Shown in pieces: positions 42,985-54,999 of a DNA stretch of 64,000 nt. The stretch comes from Paraescarpia echinospica (Eukaryota; Annelida; Polychaeta; Sabellida; Siboglinidae): assembly GCA_020002185.1 (NCBI GenBank), contig CM034538.1, positions 64,238,333-64,302,332 on the forward strand, written 5' to 3'. Numbering within the stretch: the stretch's first letter is position 1; each line of letters begins with the position of its first letter. The notes beneath the pieces were generated by a model that saw nothing but the letters and a program-made list of their open reading frames with translations, searched no databases and was not told the DNA's origin. Position numbers and translations under genes: made by a program.

Positions 42985-43030
42985 AATGCGCATGACCAGA
43001 GCCTGCCAATCTCCTCTGATGAACACCTTC
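42985..43030 (-). repeat. Inverted partner of 34020-34065
   Basis: The reverse complement reads CAGAGGAGATTGGCAGGCTC then CATGCGCA, matching 34034-34069 with a few differences. Both can encode an (S/P)EE(V/I)GRL-type peptide, so they may be two copies of one coding piece in opposite directions. Confidence 0.5.
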
Positions 43031-43049
43031 GTGTGCTGGCGGGTCATTG

Positions 43050-44260
43050 CATATTGAGGGGGAGACGGTTGTTTTAACGCACACATTACGCAGTTATTCA
43101 GTACTAATGTTCAGCTATGTTATATTAAACGACGTTAGGTATCATTATATATCGGTACATTAACACATAAAGAGTGTATGAATAAAAAAAATTATAATCA
43201 CTCATGCTGGCTACGGTCCTGCTGGCGCTTTGCGACAGTCTGTCTCGAACAGGCTCTGGTCTATTGGCTTGCAAAGTTTGGCGGTCCATCAGATAAAAAC
43301 GTATTTTAATAATTTTTGCACGCTTCACGAATAAGAATTAAATGACAGATATATCTGTAGAAGTCTACAGCTGATCAAGTCCGTCCCGAACAGGCTCTAC
43401 TGACTTGCGAAGGTTGGCTTCTCCTCAGATCAAAACGTATTTTAATAATTTTGTACACATTACATGAGAAAGAATTTAACGGCAAATTTAACGGTAGAAG
43501 TGTCCCGACGGTCGGACTGTAACTTTTGAAGATGCGAACAAAATAAGGCCTTCTTGACGAAATGTATAGTCGAGGCGCTGCGTGAAAGTACGTCACTCTG
43601 ATCTGTCCACTTTTGAAAGTCGGCGCTTCCTCAAATCAACGTATTTTAATATTTGTTGGCACACACAATTAAAAATTTAACGGCGATCGGGATAGGTGTC
43701 GATATATGGATGCCTGAACAATCGAACTGAACGCTGCGTGATGTCTGCAAGCGTCCCGATTTCGACTTTGTATCCCATTCCCAATCGCAGGACGCGCTCT
43801 GTTGGATTGTTGAAAAATTGAACCACACGTGGCGCAATCGGGATAGGGACGTGTTTCATGATCGGGGTGCTTGCAGACACTCTGAAATTACTATTCATCG
43901 TGTAACTGTCTGTAGCCACAAGTAGGGTTACGATGCAAATATAGCAGGGCGTCGTGTAAGAAAGGCAGGTCGTTCTTTTTGCCTTTTCTGGGTACCAGGG
44001 AGTCACTGAAGAAGCGCAGGGCGTAACGACCTGCACATTCGACCTAGGCAGAACACTGTATTATATAAATGCAACTGACTATCAAGTCCTATGTTATTCA
44101 GCGTGAAGTACTGACATGAAGTTCTTTGTAATAGTTTGAGTAAATTACATAATCCAAGCAAGTACACGTAATATGTGTGATATGTCAAAAATATACTGTC
44201 AGAGTTACATACGATCAAACAGCAGTTCTCAGTGTATTAACAACTGCTGGTGCACACTTT
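43050..44260. other. Interval without supported gene
   Basis: Repeated similar words (CAGGCTCTGGTCTATTGGCTTGCAAAG, ATCAAAACGTATTTTAATAATTTT at 43240-43310 and 43390-43460) show two to three diverged local copies of about 150 bp. No ORF has family features. Confidence 0.4.
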
Positions 44261-44269
44261 TCTGTTGTA

Positions 44270-46588
44270 GTGTTAGTGGACACGCAGTGTTGAAGGACAC
44301 GATGTAACTGCATGTTGTCGCGATTTATTGTTAATTACATTTGCTCATAATATCAAATTATATGTATTGTTCTACTGCGTACACGATATAATTATATAAA
44401 TTGATGTACAACTTACAATTTTATTAATACATTTTGTAAACAGATGGCGCCCACAAATAAATGCAACTACATGCCTAAGTGGAGGGTGAAATCAAAATTG
44501 GCCAAACCAAAGTTTCTGGATGAGAGAACTGAAAACGAAGGGCCAGATATGTAAAGTTTGCACAATTGAGTCCAGCGGATCACGAGGCCCAGACGGCCAG
44601 GACACGTCACAATGTAAGGAGGAACTGATTATAGCAACTTGTTATTTATATACTATAACAAATAAAAGGCAAGTATTAGCGTTGGTGGTATAAAGATAAC
44701 AACAACACAACTTATCACATCAGCTGTTGATGACGTAGATGAGATGATGTGCGATGAAAATAAATATATACACAAGCGTCTTGATAAAATTGTGGATCAT
44801 ACATTGATGTACATAAAGTACCTAGACTTTTCATTCGTAATTCCTATACAACATTTCATACCCAAACTGATTTGTGAACGTTATTCACATGTATATAACA
44901 TAGACATATTCCTGCAATTCTTCCTTTTGAAGATAATATCTCGAATATTTTCTTTCACTCACATATGTCAGCAACCAGCAAGTTAACATTGAAGCGTCCA
45001 TTCCAACTACCACACATTGTAATGAAAAGAAAATCGCTGGCTGGTAGGAAATTGAGGATGATCACCAATGCAATTAAGATACTTCGGCAAAAAGTATGGC
45101 GTCTAGTAACGAAGCTCCAGCATTCAATGACACATAACGTCTCTGCGAAGAAACAGGATTCCCATTTTCCACAAGTTGTCAGCCCTGACTGTCGGAAACA
45201 GGGAATGGTGACACCAGCCTGTTCGTCATCGGCTACATGTACGTCAGAACTTGAAAGTACGGGGCCCTCTACAAAAAAATACTGATTTCAAACCTTCAGC
45301 GTTCTCCACACTACAGTCAGCATCATGCTTTGTGACTCCTATCAGGATGGCGGAGGAAACCATGCGATCGGACGGTATAACACAATCTATATATCTAGCT
45401 TCACTTGAGTCACAGTTGTGTGATGTCAACGACAGGAGCTTCTTCAAGGAAAACACGTCAAACGTTGTGGAACGGGAAGATACACATCTGGAAGGACAAA
45501 CATCGACAGGCGCAATTTGGACCACTGAAGAGCAGCAAAAACACCCGGAAACTTCGCATTCAAAGGCACCGAACAAGTGTCAAACTGCTACAAAATGCAG
45601 CTTTTCATTCTTCCAAGCAAACACAGAGCAGGAAGTGTCCGAGAAGTTGCTAGGCTAGACGGGGACACTGTGACTTACGAAACATGAAAAAGAGTTGTTG
45701 CTGAGTACAAGGGCAAAACTACCCAAAGAATAAGATCAGTGAAAGAAACGACAGCGCGTGACACATTCATCCAGCTGTTCGTGACCAATGCGTGTCGCTC
45801 TCCAATGACGCCATAAGAACATTGAATGAACCACCCAGTGTCCACTAACACCAATAATGGTGTCCACCGCCACTCCCTCTCCTCTAGTTTAAATAAATTT
45901 TTGGTATAACGTTAATCATCTGATCTTCTTTTATTTCGTATTGCTGCAATTTAAGAAAGCCACGTTAATAAAAAAACAAATTGATAAGCCAAATGTGCTT
46001 GTTTTTATTGTGTTTATGTTATATCTCCCAGCGCTAATGTCAACTAGCGGATAACAAGAACACATAAATACTAAATGAACCTTCTAAAATTAAGCACATG
46101 GAATATACATCCATTTATATTCAAATTTGACATGGTTCCATGGTGAATATGTTTATTGGAAAGAAAAGTTACATCAAAACGTGCATGCACCGATTGTTTA
46201 TGATATGGGTGTCCACCGACACCAAGGGAGGGGTTTCTCTATACCTTGTCTTACCAATACTAGAGGTTGCCATGTGATGTCAACAGATTTCAGGTGGCAA
46301 GTAAACATATTAGAGATATCATATAAAAATTAGTTGCATCTTTTTCAATCAGTTCAGAAATAAAATCACGATTGGCATAAAGTGATTTTTTTTGTTTTGT
46401 GTTTCACAGACTTTGACACTAATATATTTGGCATTGTTGAAAAGAACTATAATGTTAAAATAATTTGTTTGTGGGTAATTTCAATAGATTATTACGTTTA
46501 AAAAATAATATCAATAGTTATTGACTTGGTAGCACTATATAAGACTAGTTGGTCTATTCTGCAGAGCCACGCTAGTGTCGGTGGACAC
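44270..46588. repeat. Dyad GTGTC-N4-GACAC cluster, right (six sites)
   Basis: Sites at 44270-44283 (GTGTT AGTG GACAC), 44287-44300, 45838-45851, 45860-45873, 46209-46222 (exact) and 46575-46588 (GTGTC GGTG GACAC, exact). See the left cluster. Confidence 0.8.
44440..45812 (+). pseudogene. Broken coding region, unknown family
   Basis: Successive plus-strand frames look coding. FWMRELKTKGQICKVCTIES, with a CxxC, ends at a donor-like ACAATGTAAGG (44615). Lysine/arginine-rich RKSLAGRKLRMITNAIKILR is at 45030-45090. A serine/threonine-rich central part follows. VARLDGDTVTYET ... YKGKTTQRIRSVKETTARDT, shortly before a stop at 45812, lies just before two dyads. Frames change several times, so it is decayed or incompletely spliced. 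I cannot assign a family. Confidence 0.35.
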
Positions 46589-46680
46589 ACCTACACAAAG
46601 AGCATATTGTTGCCATAGCCATGGTAATTTAGATAGTATATATATTTGGGAAATTTTCTAGGACATTTTTCTAGGACATT

Positions 46681-46812
46681 ACTTACATACATACATACAT
46701 ACATACATGCATACATGCATACATACATACATGCATACATACATACATACATACATACATGCATACATACATACTTTCATACATACATACATTCATACAT
46801 ACATACATACCT
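46681..46812. repeat. (TACA)n microsatellite
   Basis: Imperfect ACAT/GCAT tetranucleotide array. Confidence 0.98.
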
Positions 46813-47380
46813 CTGTATATTTATATGTGAGAATCCCTCGATGGGTTTGGGAAGATGTAGTAAGTTTAAAACACTATGAATGTATGTACGTATTACCAAA
46901 AACGACATTCTATATCAATTACACAGAAAAAGAAAAACATAATACGTTATAAAAACCCAGAATCAACTAGACATGTTATAATCAGTACATTGTCAGACAA
47001 TGAAATAATATACATACGTCATCTGCGGTATTTACGAATTAACATTTCGCACGATGTGACATATCAAGTACTCAGAGCAGGACATATTTTAAAATGCTTA
47101 CTTATTAATGTTTATTTCGCAGTATATTGTTTTACGTTTATCTGTGAGTACTTCGAAAACTGAGGTCAGACGCTCACGGCTACTCGTCGCTGACGTCTAG
47201 TGGCTTTGTCGTTTAAGAAAGCAAGCCATGTTTCCTTTCAACTGCTGACTTATTACTAGTTGTCAGCTTTCAATGCCTTCATTGATACCGTGCCGCTTCT
47301 GCTGCATACTTCAGATAGCTGTCTGCTGTTATGTGATGCTTCGGTCTGTATGGAGCAGCGCGGTTCGAATATTTCTACAT
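46813..47380. other. Interval without supported gene
   Basis: No recognisable feature between the microsatellite and the hexon remnant. Confidence 0.4.
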
Positions 47381-47389
47381 ATCTCAATG

Positions 47390-48570
47390 TGTTAAAACCG
47401 ATAATTGTAATCGTAGATGACGTTGCGGCTCTTGTCAATCTCAATCACGGACTGAAACTCGTCGTAGGCGATGACGTTAACGGTGGTCGTTAGCGCATCT
47501 TTGAAATTCACCGGTTGCCCTTTTGTACCAGATGGAAGCAGGCGCCGTCGCATGCGTCGGGGTTGAGATCCAAACCGAAATAGGTGTAGCCGTGTCGGAA
47601 GTCGCCGCGAGATAGTCCGTTCCCTTCGTCCTGCTACACCTTACCGGTCGATGTGAACAGGTTGATGTAGCTTCTGATAAAAAGGACGTCGTCGAAATTC
47701 GGTTGGAAAGGTTTGGACCGTATCTGTCGTCCGTCCACATACACGGCGAGGAAGTTGATGTGGTTATTCTTGGCATGGAACGGGTTCTTCTCGAACGACC
47801 CGTTGTAGGCGTCGTTATCGTTGCTGCACAGCACGATACGTTTTGGTAGGGTGCCGATGAACAGATTAGCTTGCGTGTGCGACCGTGTTCCAGCGGGAAT
47901 GGCGTAGACCTTATAGTCGACGGGGCGCATCGGATACTTGGCCGTGGTCTTCTCGAGGGCTTTGATGTGCACCGTCTGCACTGTGGGATTCAGAGTGATC
48001 TTCTTTACGAACGAGGTGGCGTTGACGATCTTGATCTTGTAGTATGGGTTGCCTCCACCGGCCATTAGCGCGAACCCATTGGCCGCGTCTCCAGCGACGA
48101 TCTCGACGGCCTACACGCGACTGCCCGTTCCTCGTGCCACAGCTGATTCGACAGTTGTATCCTCTTGGCATCGTCGCCGTAAAACAGCAGCGTCTCGATG
48201 TAGGCGCGGTACGGATACGTGTTGGTCGAGAGGGTTACGGGCGTACCATTCAGGTAGCCGTCGAATTGACTGAACAGCGAATGGAGCCAGTTATTCACCG
48301 GACCCACGGGATCGGCGGCGTCGAGGTCGGTTCCGTCGGCTCGGGTCATCGTCGCTTGAACATGCAGCATCGTAGTGGCGAGATCCAGGTAATCGTCTCC
48401 AAATCTGGGTATCACGAATTTTATCGGGCCGCCCGAGTCGAGAGAGCACAAGGGTTGTTGCGCAGTGTGATTGTCGACGATGCAGGTCTGGGTCCGGGGT
48501 ACGGTAAGTCTTCGAGCTCGCGCTTGAACCCCTCACACGGTTGTCTTTGCACGGAAGCTATCGTCGACTA
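47390..48570 (-). pseudogene. Second Polinton copy: hexon remnant
   Basis: On the minus strand, pieces matching the intact hexon appear in order: TVPRTQTCIVDNH (about 48495), SLDSGGPIKFVIPRFGDDY, PVGPVNNWLHSLFSQFDGYL, YPYRAYIETLLFYGDDAK, a gap that removes roughly 70 residues near 48110-48070, then ATSFVKKITLNPTVQ, KTTAKYPMRPVDYKVYAIPA, KNNHINFLAVYVDGRQI and the C-terminus SRNVIYDYNYRF. It is clearly a different lineage from the intact hexon. No protease follows, so the element is cut just after hexon. Confidence 0.9.
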
Positions 48571-48646
48571 TGTCGAGCTCACGTTTCAGAGACGACGTCT
48601 GTTTCTGTCTTCTGCCTGTGCTGGCGCATTTCTTTGAGGGTGCTTG

Positions 48647-48936
48647 TTATATTCGCTTAGGAGCTCGCAAGCCTGGAGTCAAGACACCATTCAGTAGGTT
48701 CTCACCGGCAGTCGTGACGAGACGTTTGGTCGCCGTTTTGATGTTCTGTCCCGACAAGACGTCGTCTTCAACGCTCCCTTTCCCAACGCCACGGCACCTA
48801 TCTTGATGAGCGGCATGACGCTGCGCAGTAGTCCTCCGAAGAAACTTCATAGTCCGTGACCTCGCTGATATTGGGCACCTGCAAAATAAGGAAGGGCACA
48901 ACCCGCATGGCGAGCGTAGTAGACGTTGTAATTCAT
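48647..48936 (-). pseudogene. Second Polinton copy: basic core protein remnant
   Basis: Reads MNYNVYYARHAGCALPYFAG and later DDVLSGQNIKTATKRLVTTA, the counterpart of 26200-26658. An internal stop (about 48857) and deletions are present, and the arginine-rich tail is lost. Confidence 0.85.
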
Positions 48937-48954
48937 CTTTAGGACAGTCCCGTC

Positions 48955-49716
48955 CGTCGTCGTCGGAAATGAAGTGTCACCTTCATCTTACCGAACTTCA
49001 ATGGCAAACGTCGTCCGGTGTCGTCTCTTATATATCGATCTGTATTTTCTCAAACTCTTTGCACTATAGACACGTATTGGACGTGATCGTAAGTTTTCGA
49101 CACGGTGAAACATTTCAGTCCGTTGACAGCAACGCTCCGCAACGATGGTGCGAGACTGCGCCAACGACATGCGACTCCACGACGTACGTGTAGATGTACA
49201 TCTTTGTGAATCCTTGAAGCATGTCCACAACTGAAACGGCCTCTTTCTCGACGGAGTACTCACGAAATTTGTCTGGTGGATCGGATACCCTGGACGACGG
49301 TCTGGGATTTAAGTTGTTTCTAGTATGGCTCCCATAGTATGTTAAATTCTTTCTTGGGTGTCTTCGAGAGATGTCGCTGTAGCTCAATTTCGCTTTGACC
49401 CTAGCCGTCGACATCTTCATCAGCGCCGTGTTCATGTTGCGTATCAACTGGCTCGCGTTGTAGTAATACCCGTGCACGGTTGTGCCACACGGAGTGGATC
49501 CCATAGGATCGGACTCATACAGGTAGGACCCGCTATCCTCTTCGCAAACGTTGTACCAAGTGTGCGTGTACTGGAGGTCTACTTTCCCACATTTCCACTC
49601 GCCAGACAGAAGCCACGACCAGGCAAGTCCGTGATGTGATGCGCCAGGGTGTTTTCGGGATGCAACTTCATGGAAGCGTTGCTAAGCAACGTCAGGTATA
49701 AATCACTCATCTTCAT
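48955..49716 (-). pseudogene. Second Polinton copy: penton-type capsid remnant
   Basis: Starts with DLYLTLLSNASMKLHPENTL and EWKCGKVDLQYTHTWYNV. Later pieces are HGYYYNASQLIRNMNTALMK and MLQGFTKMYIYTYVVESHVV. Frameshifts divide it. It is the counterpart of 25393-26196. Confidence 0.85.
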
Positions 49717-49989
49717 GGTGTTGTTTCAACGTCGGATTGGGTAATAGGTAACCCAACGAACTGCTCAACAGGGCCGTCCACAGGTTCGAATTACCGACAT
49801 GTTGCTGACTACCGTGTACAAGTCGACGACCTGACACAGAAAGACGATCTCCTCTTTGGGACACATGGTACCGAAAATGTGCCAAGAAGTGCTCTGAGCG
49901 TCGGTAAAGTCTTCTTCTTTTTTCGCGATGGAAACCTCTCTGGTCTCGTCTGTAATCGTACGAATGAAAGTTCGTCTGATGTGGGGCAA
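49710..49989 (-). pseudogene. Second Polinton copy: small membrane protein remnant
   Basis: ITDETREVSIAKKEEDFTDA runs in frame into WHIFGTMCPKEEIVFLCQVV. After a shift, LLSSSLGYLLPNPTLK is visible. The unbroken first half shows what the frameshifted gene at 25107-25409 should look like. Confidence 0.8.
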
Positions 49990-50250
49990 GTGTTTATACC
50001 TGACGAAAGCCTTGGCATCGATTCAGCTGTAGAATTTGGAAGTGAAGCCGTGTCATTTCACCAACACCTCCGTTCGTCTGCCTACCTTGCGTCGACGCAC
50101 TATCAACCCCACGCGGTACAGTTTATTGGCAGGCACCGACACTTTCTGCAGCCCCGGTTCGTCGAAGCTTCCACCCAACATCTCGCCGAGACCGTCCGTC
50201 AATCGATAGACGGGTGGATCGGAGGCTTTAAAACTTCTCCCATTCGGCTA
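49990..50250 (-). pseudogene. Second Polinton copy: integrase C-terminal remnant
   Basis: Minus-strand frames give DPPVYRLTDGLGEMLGGSFD and a chromodomain piece VGLIVRRRKVGRRTEVLVK followed by a stop, matching the end of the intact integrase. The whole catalytic domain is deleted, so the core protein remnant directly abuts this. Confidence 0.85.
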
Positions 50251-50259
50251 ATGACGCTT

Positions 50260-50995
50260 TCGTTCTTCCGGCGGCGGGGTGAGCATCGACCCTTCCATCT
50301 GACGACAAACGAGGGGTGTCCAACGTAGAGATCGTCGTGCATCACTGACGCCGATCGCTCGGGGAGCAGTAGATGGTGATCGTAGTCACGTCGGAGTCTT
50401 CTTCTCCTGTTGTATGTAGGGTCTCCTGGCAAAGTAACCCACCAATTCCATGGGTAGATTGATGTCGCCGAGTTGTTGTGCAAACACCTGCCATCTCGTC
50501 GGATCACCGCACGTGGTCCAGGCGATATCTCTTTTGAGACGTTCCATCCATTGTCTGGCTTTGGTCTGCCAGGTCTTGGGAACGCAGTCGATGACGTCCG
50601 CTGTGACGGAAGGCTACGCCGCCGCCTCCAGCGCCGGAGACGCTGCTAGTTCGGTGCTCACCGCGACCACGCGTACCGGTTCTTTGATGCGTTTATTGGC
50701 GAAGACTTTGTACTGTTGCAAGACATGATTATACATGATGACCTTATTCCCATCGTTGAGTTCCTTTCTATCGAGAATGGTCATCTCGTCGGCGAGTGCT
50801 TGCACCTTCTTTCCTAGAGTATCCGTCGGTGTCGGTGTGATGGTGGTGCGAAGGCAGTCCAGCAGTCGCTGGTCCACCAAGGCCATTTTCTACGTGTTTT
50901 CCATCGTCTACGTCTTGAGTAGCACCTGTTTGAGCAAGGGACGAAAGACCGCACTAGCCAACTGTGCAAGGATGGCCGAAAGCTCGCTGCCCGTG
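50260..50995 (-). pseudogene. Second Polinton copy: core-region proteins
   Basis: 50886-50614 encodes MALVDQRLLDCLRTTITPTP and DGNKVIMYNHVLQQYKVF. Sequence to about 50430 gives WQVFAQQLGDINLPMELVGY. Before the ATG, 50995-50905 holds the end of the upstream core gene (ASAVFRPLLKQVLLK). The VDLVNDVL block present in the intact copy is deleted here. The element is truncated at about 50995; PolB and the ATPase are absent. Confidence 0.85.
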
Positions 50996-51009
50996 CCGCA
51001 ATACCACAA

Positions 51010-51470
51010 CCTTTTTGCGGAGGCAAGAGCCTTCATCTCGGCATGCTATAACATGAGTGACTGTGAATCTCTCAATGAAGCGCAGGTCAAAGCATGGCAG
51101 AACAAGATGAGAGAGAATGCTCTTGAGCCCCTCAAGCTCTGCTCCCTTCTTCCAAATGAGTCAGCATTCAGAGAAAACAGCCTACGTGGACATCTGGCGG
51201 TGGTCATCTGACGGGATTGCCTCAAGACAGACCCCCTGCCCTTACCCCAACGCAATATGGGTGGTACCGCACTTAGGGTTACTGTTCTCGTTCAGACTAC
51301 CATACCTACAGACACTCCCCTTGCTTCTGCTGACCTACTCAAGCTCATAAAGTGTGGCTGAAGCAGCGAAAAGTCATGTGCCACCAAGAGGTGTAACTTC
51401 AAAGTAAATGGACTCGGTTGCACCATGTTCTGCCACTGCAGAGGGGAGGATGATTGCTATAACAAATAGG
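51010..51470 (+). pseudogene. Cysteine-rich ORF relic of a repeated invertebrate gene family
   Basis: Reads EARAFISACYNMSDCESLNE and LCSLLPNESAFRENSLRGHL, then, in another frame from 51250, LLKLIKCG, an in-frame TGA, and a Cys-rich tail SCATKRCNFKVNGLGCTMFC ending HCRGEDDCYNK and TAG. This arrangement (a helical region with an 'xxHxxxxxWK'-like element and a CxC-rich end) is typical of uncharacterised multi-copy invertebrate proteins, possibly transposon-derived. It is interrupted and is not part of the Polinton. Confidence 0.5.
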
Positions 51471-54200
51471 CCATCTAACTGAACTGACAGTGGAAATCTT
51501 GAATGACTGTGCATGTCACTGTTAACCACTAAGATTTACTTATTGCAGTATATGTACCTACTCTCACCGTAGGATGATAATCGTCCTGGTACTTGCTCAG
51601 ATATAATTAAAATGTTTCAATGATTATTGGAGATTAGATGGCCTTGACCTTGACCATTATATGGTTAACCTTACATGTATTTGAATTGTAACATTGACAA
51701 CCGAGTTCAGAATAATTGTAAATCTCACTTTTGAGCCTAATATCACGTATTATCTATGTAACATTTTACGAACGAACAGTTATTCATATAATTTAAATAT
51801 TTAATATTAAAATATACTATCAACTTGGTCACAATGATTAAATGTTATATATTTGCTTCAGTAGCCTTATCTTGTGTAAAATCAAAGCTATGACAAACAA
51901 TATATCACCCTTGAGAGTATATGTACGTGGCTTGAAATAATTTGCTTCTTCTTGATAAACTATGATTCTTGAGGCTTTATAGCAGCTGTTGGATATCACT
52001 AGTTATTAGAAAATGCAAGAACCAATATATCCATTGTCTTGGTGTTGGTTGTAATGTTTATTATTTTAGAAATGCAAGTTTTGCACTGCAATATTTGGTG
52101 ACTAGTAGGATAAGGACTATGAAAGCTCTCCCAGGGTGACATGAGTATTTACCACCAGCTTTTTGACAGAAAGTTGCCAGTCAGAATCAAAACAGTCTTC
52201 TTTCAGCGGGCAACCCTCTCGCGTGCCTCGGAACACTACTTTCGCAGTATGATATTTTGACAACTCCTTCCTCCAGTAAGACAGTTTTCATACTTCACAC
52301 AAGCATGTCCCGCATGATACCACCAGAAAAGGATGCTAGCTGCTCTTCGTATACCACAAATACTACTAGCAGTTTGGAGAACATGGCGACATCATCAGCC
52401 TGAATTATACGTTGGGAAAACTTTATATTGCGAAGGCAGTTGGCAACCTTACCTTGAGCTGTGGAAATATTCACCATGTTCAATTCTAGTGAGAGGTTCA
52501 AATGATTTGTCTCGCCAAAAGTGGTTCTCACAATTCCAAGAACACGATTCATTTAGCTTCTTCGAACACACAATGTAATAATGTCTCCACGATAACCAGC
52601 GAACATCCAGTTGATGTAGAGAACATTTAAATCAGCTCCAAATTATTTACATTCACTGACAATTCCTGTGTTCGTGGCGTCCATATTAAGCAATTCACTA
52701 AACAGACACTCCTATTGTAAAGAGTTACCTTTCAAATACCAAATATCCACAAACAACTGTACACAAAACACTACACAAATGATGTCTATTTGTCAGTTTG
52801 AAGCGCGAAGTACAGAGGTTTTGCAATCGTATCACATTTGCATCTAGCGGCGTGATCCAAAACAGGTCTCGTTTAATCATGACACAGATTCAGATTTTCG
52901 CAGTGGCGATCCAAAGTGATATCGGGTTTTTGTGCCTCGCTGCGTCGAGTAGACACAACTTTATGAGTTTATATCAGAGTGCACAAGACTTGGTACATTT
53001 AATTCAGTAAGTCTTTAACTTCTGGTTCGTCAGAGATTGGCATGTCTTCGAAATGCCAAACTACTATAGAGCATAGTCGTAGTCAGTGACTTAAGGACAT
53101 ATCCATACTTTAAAAAAGATCGTGTTACCCCCCAAAAGCGCCCAGTTCAATTACCACCGAGGGAATAATTACCTTCCAGTTAAATACAGCTGGTGTAAAC
53201 TAAAAAGTATATATACACTTGTTTGATTAGTTAGTCAGAGATTCGAATTAATTGGATACCCTCATTCAGGAATCAGGATAACATATCGTATTCCTTAAAC
53301 GCGAACATTTATTTGGATACAGGTTCTATTTTATGAATGAGCGGTGGCGCCATACCACGAAGATAATAATGCTGTTTTATGACTGTGTAATATTTATGTA
53401 CACTCTCTATTCGCGATTACGATTACGTTGCGCGACGCCACCGTTTGTCGTTTTAAACGGAGAGGCTCATTACATCAGCCTCTATAGTGTTCGTAGTCAC
53501 CACCCCCGGCCATCGAGGACAGCTGGATACAAATACATATTCGCGTCGAGACGAAGATGATTGATTAGCTGAATAAAGGTAACAAGTGAAATTAACTTTC
53601 AAGCTATTTCAACAAAAATAAAAATAAACTCTTTTTAACTGATAAGTCCGAGGAAACTTGATAGTTCGATTACGTTACCATACGTTACACATAAAGTTTA
53701 GGTCGCAGCTTCAAACCCCAAAATACAGTGAACACGTGCTATACGTTGGGACAAAGTGATACTTATATATCCGAAGTTCCTTCTACCATGGGTAAATTAC
53801 ACGGTGTAGATTGGGACCACGATCTCACGATTATTCGTTTACGCAGATGGTTCTTAGGCACATCAAGAGTTCCAGCGTGCGTACAATGCATTTAACATTT
53901 TCGTATTTTTAATTTTTAATGGTAACGTTTATTTTCTGAAGTACGATTGAATAGGTATTTTTGTTATGCATGATATTTAATATATAACATTACTTTTATA
54001 GAGAAAACACAAGCTCTATCGCCGTCAAATTATCGAGGTTGAAATATACCATATGCTGTTTCAAAAGATCGATAATTCTTTTCACTCCCTCAAACCTAAT
54101 GCATATATTTTTCTACTATAATACATCAATGACTAATTAATTATATAGCTGTAACTCGTGAATTAACATAGAGAGTATAACACCGTTGATGAAAGACGTC
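51471..54200. other. AT-rich interval, little recognised
   Basis: One minus-strand region near 52550-52100 reads as plausible protein (MNRVLGIVRTTFGETNHLNL; LEEGVVKYHTAKVVFRGTRE) but has a stop between the parts and no family signal. Nothing else is supported. Confidence 0.3.
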
Positions 54201-54484
54201 AAATAATGGCGGAGGAGAAACTCACAATAAACCTTCTACTACCCCGGTGTGGCTCTTCAAAAGCACCCAACTGCACCCCCTTGAGGTACCTCAGAAATTG
54301 CTTGTAGGGAAACTATGCGTCTGGCCCCCTGGCATATTCCTAGGGCCAGCTGCCCCTTTGCCTCCCTCGTACCCGTGTAAATGGAGTACAACTGAAATGC
54401 CACATTGGTTCTGGGCAGAAACTGCATCATTCATCACTGTAGACATGACTTCAACGTAAGCGGACTTTGCTGTTGTCCCGCCCG

Positions 54485-54745
54485 GTACGTTACACGTGTT
54501 GTACACAGTCGTCCATGTTGTCCCGTCCAGTACGTTACACGTGCTGTACTCACTCGTCCATGCTGTCCCGTCCAGTACGTTACACGTGCTGTACTCACTC
54601 GTCCATGCTGTCCCGTCCAGTACGTTACACGTGTTGTACTCACTCGCCCATGTTGTCCCGTCCAGTACATTACACGTGCTGTACTCACTCGTCCATGTTG
54701 ACCCATCCAGTACGTTACACGTGTTGTACTCACTCGTGTATGTTG
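54485..54745. repeat. 45-bp minisatellite, about six copies
   Basis: Unit GTTACACGTGCTGTACTCAC followed by TCGTCCATGCTGTCCCGTCCAGTAC. Each unit carries CACGTG. The period is divisible by three, so the ORFs across it are not evidence of genes. Confidence 0.95.
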
Positions 54746-54999
54746 TCGTATACACTGGGTTTATTTTAATACGAGGGCATTTATTAGGGTTATAATTCGC
54801 AATTGTTAGAAAGTTTTTAATGCAACATTAATTTAGTAGCAATACGTTCTGTCTTGTTATCGCAAATTCAGGTTTATAAAATATTAGAGTGGTAAATTCT
54901 TATATAGCGTGACACCTTAGGCAGATCTGTTCAGTCTGTGAAGCTTTCAGCCACTTTGCAATTACTGCGTTGAAACTATTTATACACAAATATCACCAA

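Larger units (their letters stand above)
32207..46600. mobile_element. Candidate large unclassified mobile element bounded by dyad clusters
   Basis: Proposed from structure only. A 14-bp dyad GTGTC-N4-GACAC (N4 mostly CACC/GGTG or CTCC/GGAG) occurs six times at 32232-32975 and six times at 44270-46588, at most one to three mismatches each, and I saw none elsewhere in the window. The outermost pair 32450-32482 / 46556-46590 is an imperfect inverted repeat of about 33 bp. The left boundary coincides with the abrupt end of a LINE. Inside are intron-bearing ORF fragments on both strands, one minisatellite and younger insertions. I found no convincing target duplication or transposase, so the extent is tentative. 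Confidence 0.42.

Noticed and set aside
32207..46600. Naming the dyad-bounded segment as a known superfamily
   Set aside because: No transposase motif, target duplication or diagnostic terminal bases could be identified, so it stays a candidate only.
48044..48637. 197-aa plus-strand ORF
   Set aside because: Lies antisense to the decayed hexon of the second Polinton copy; a shadow.
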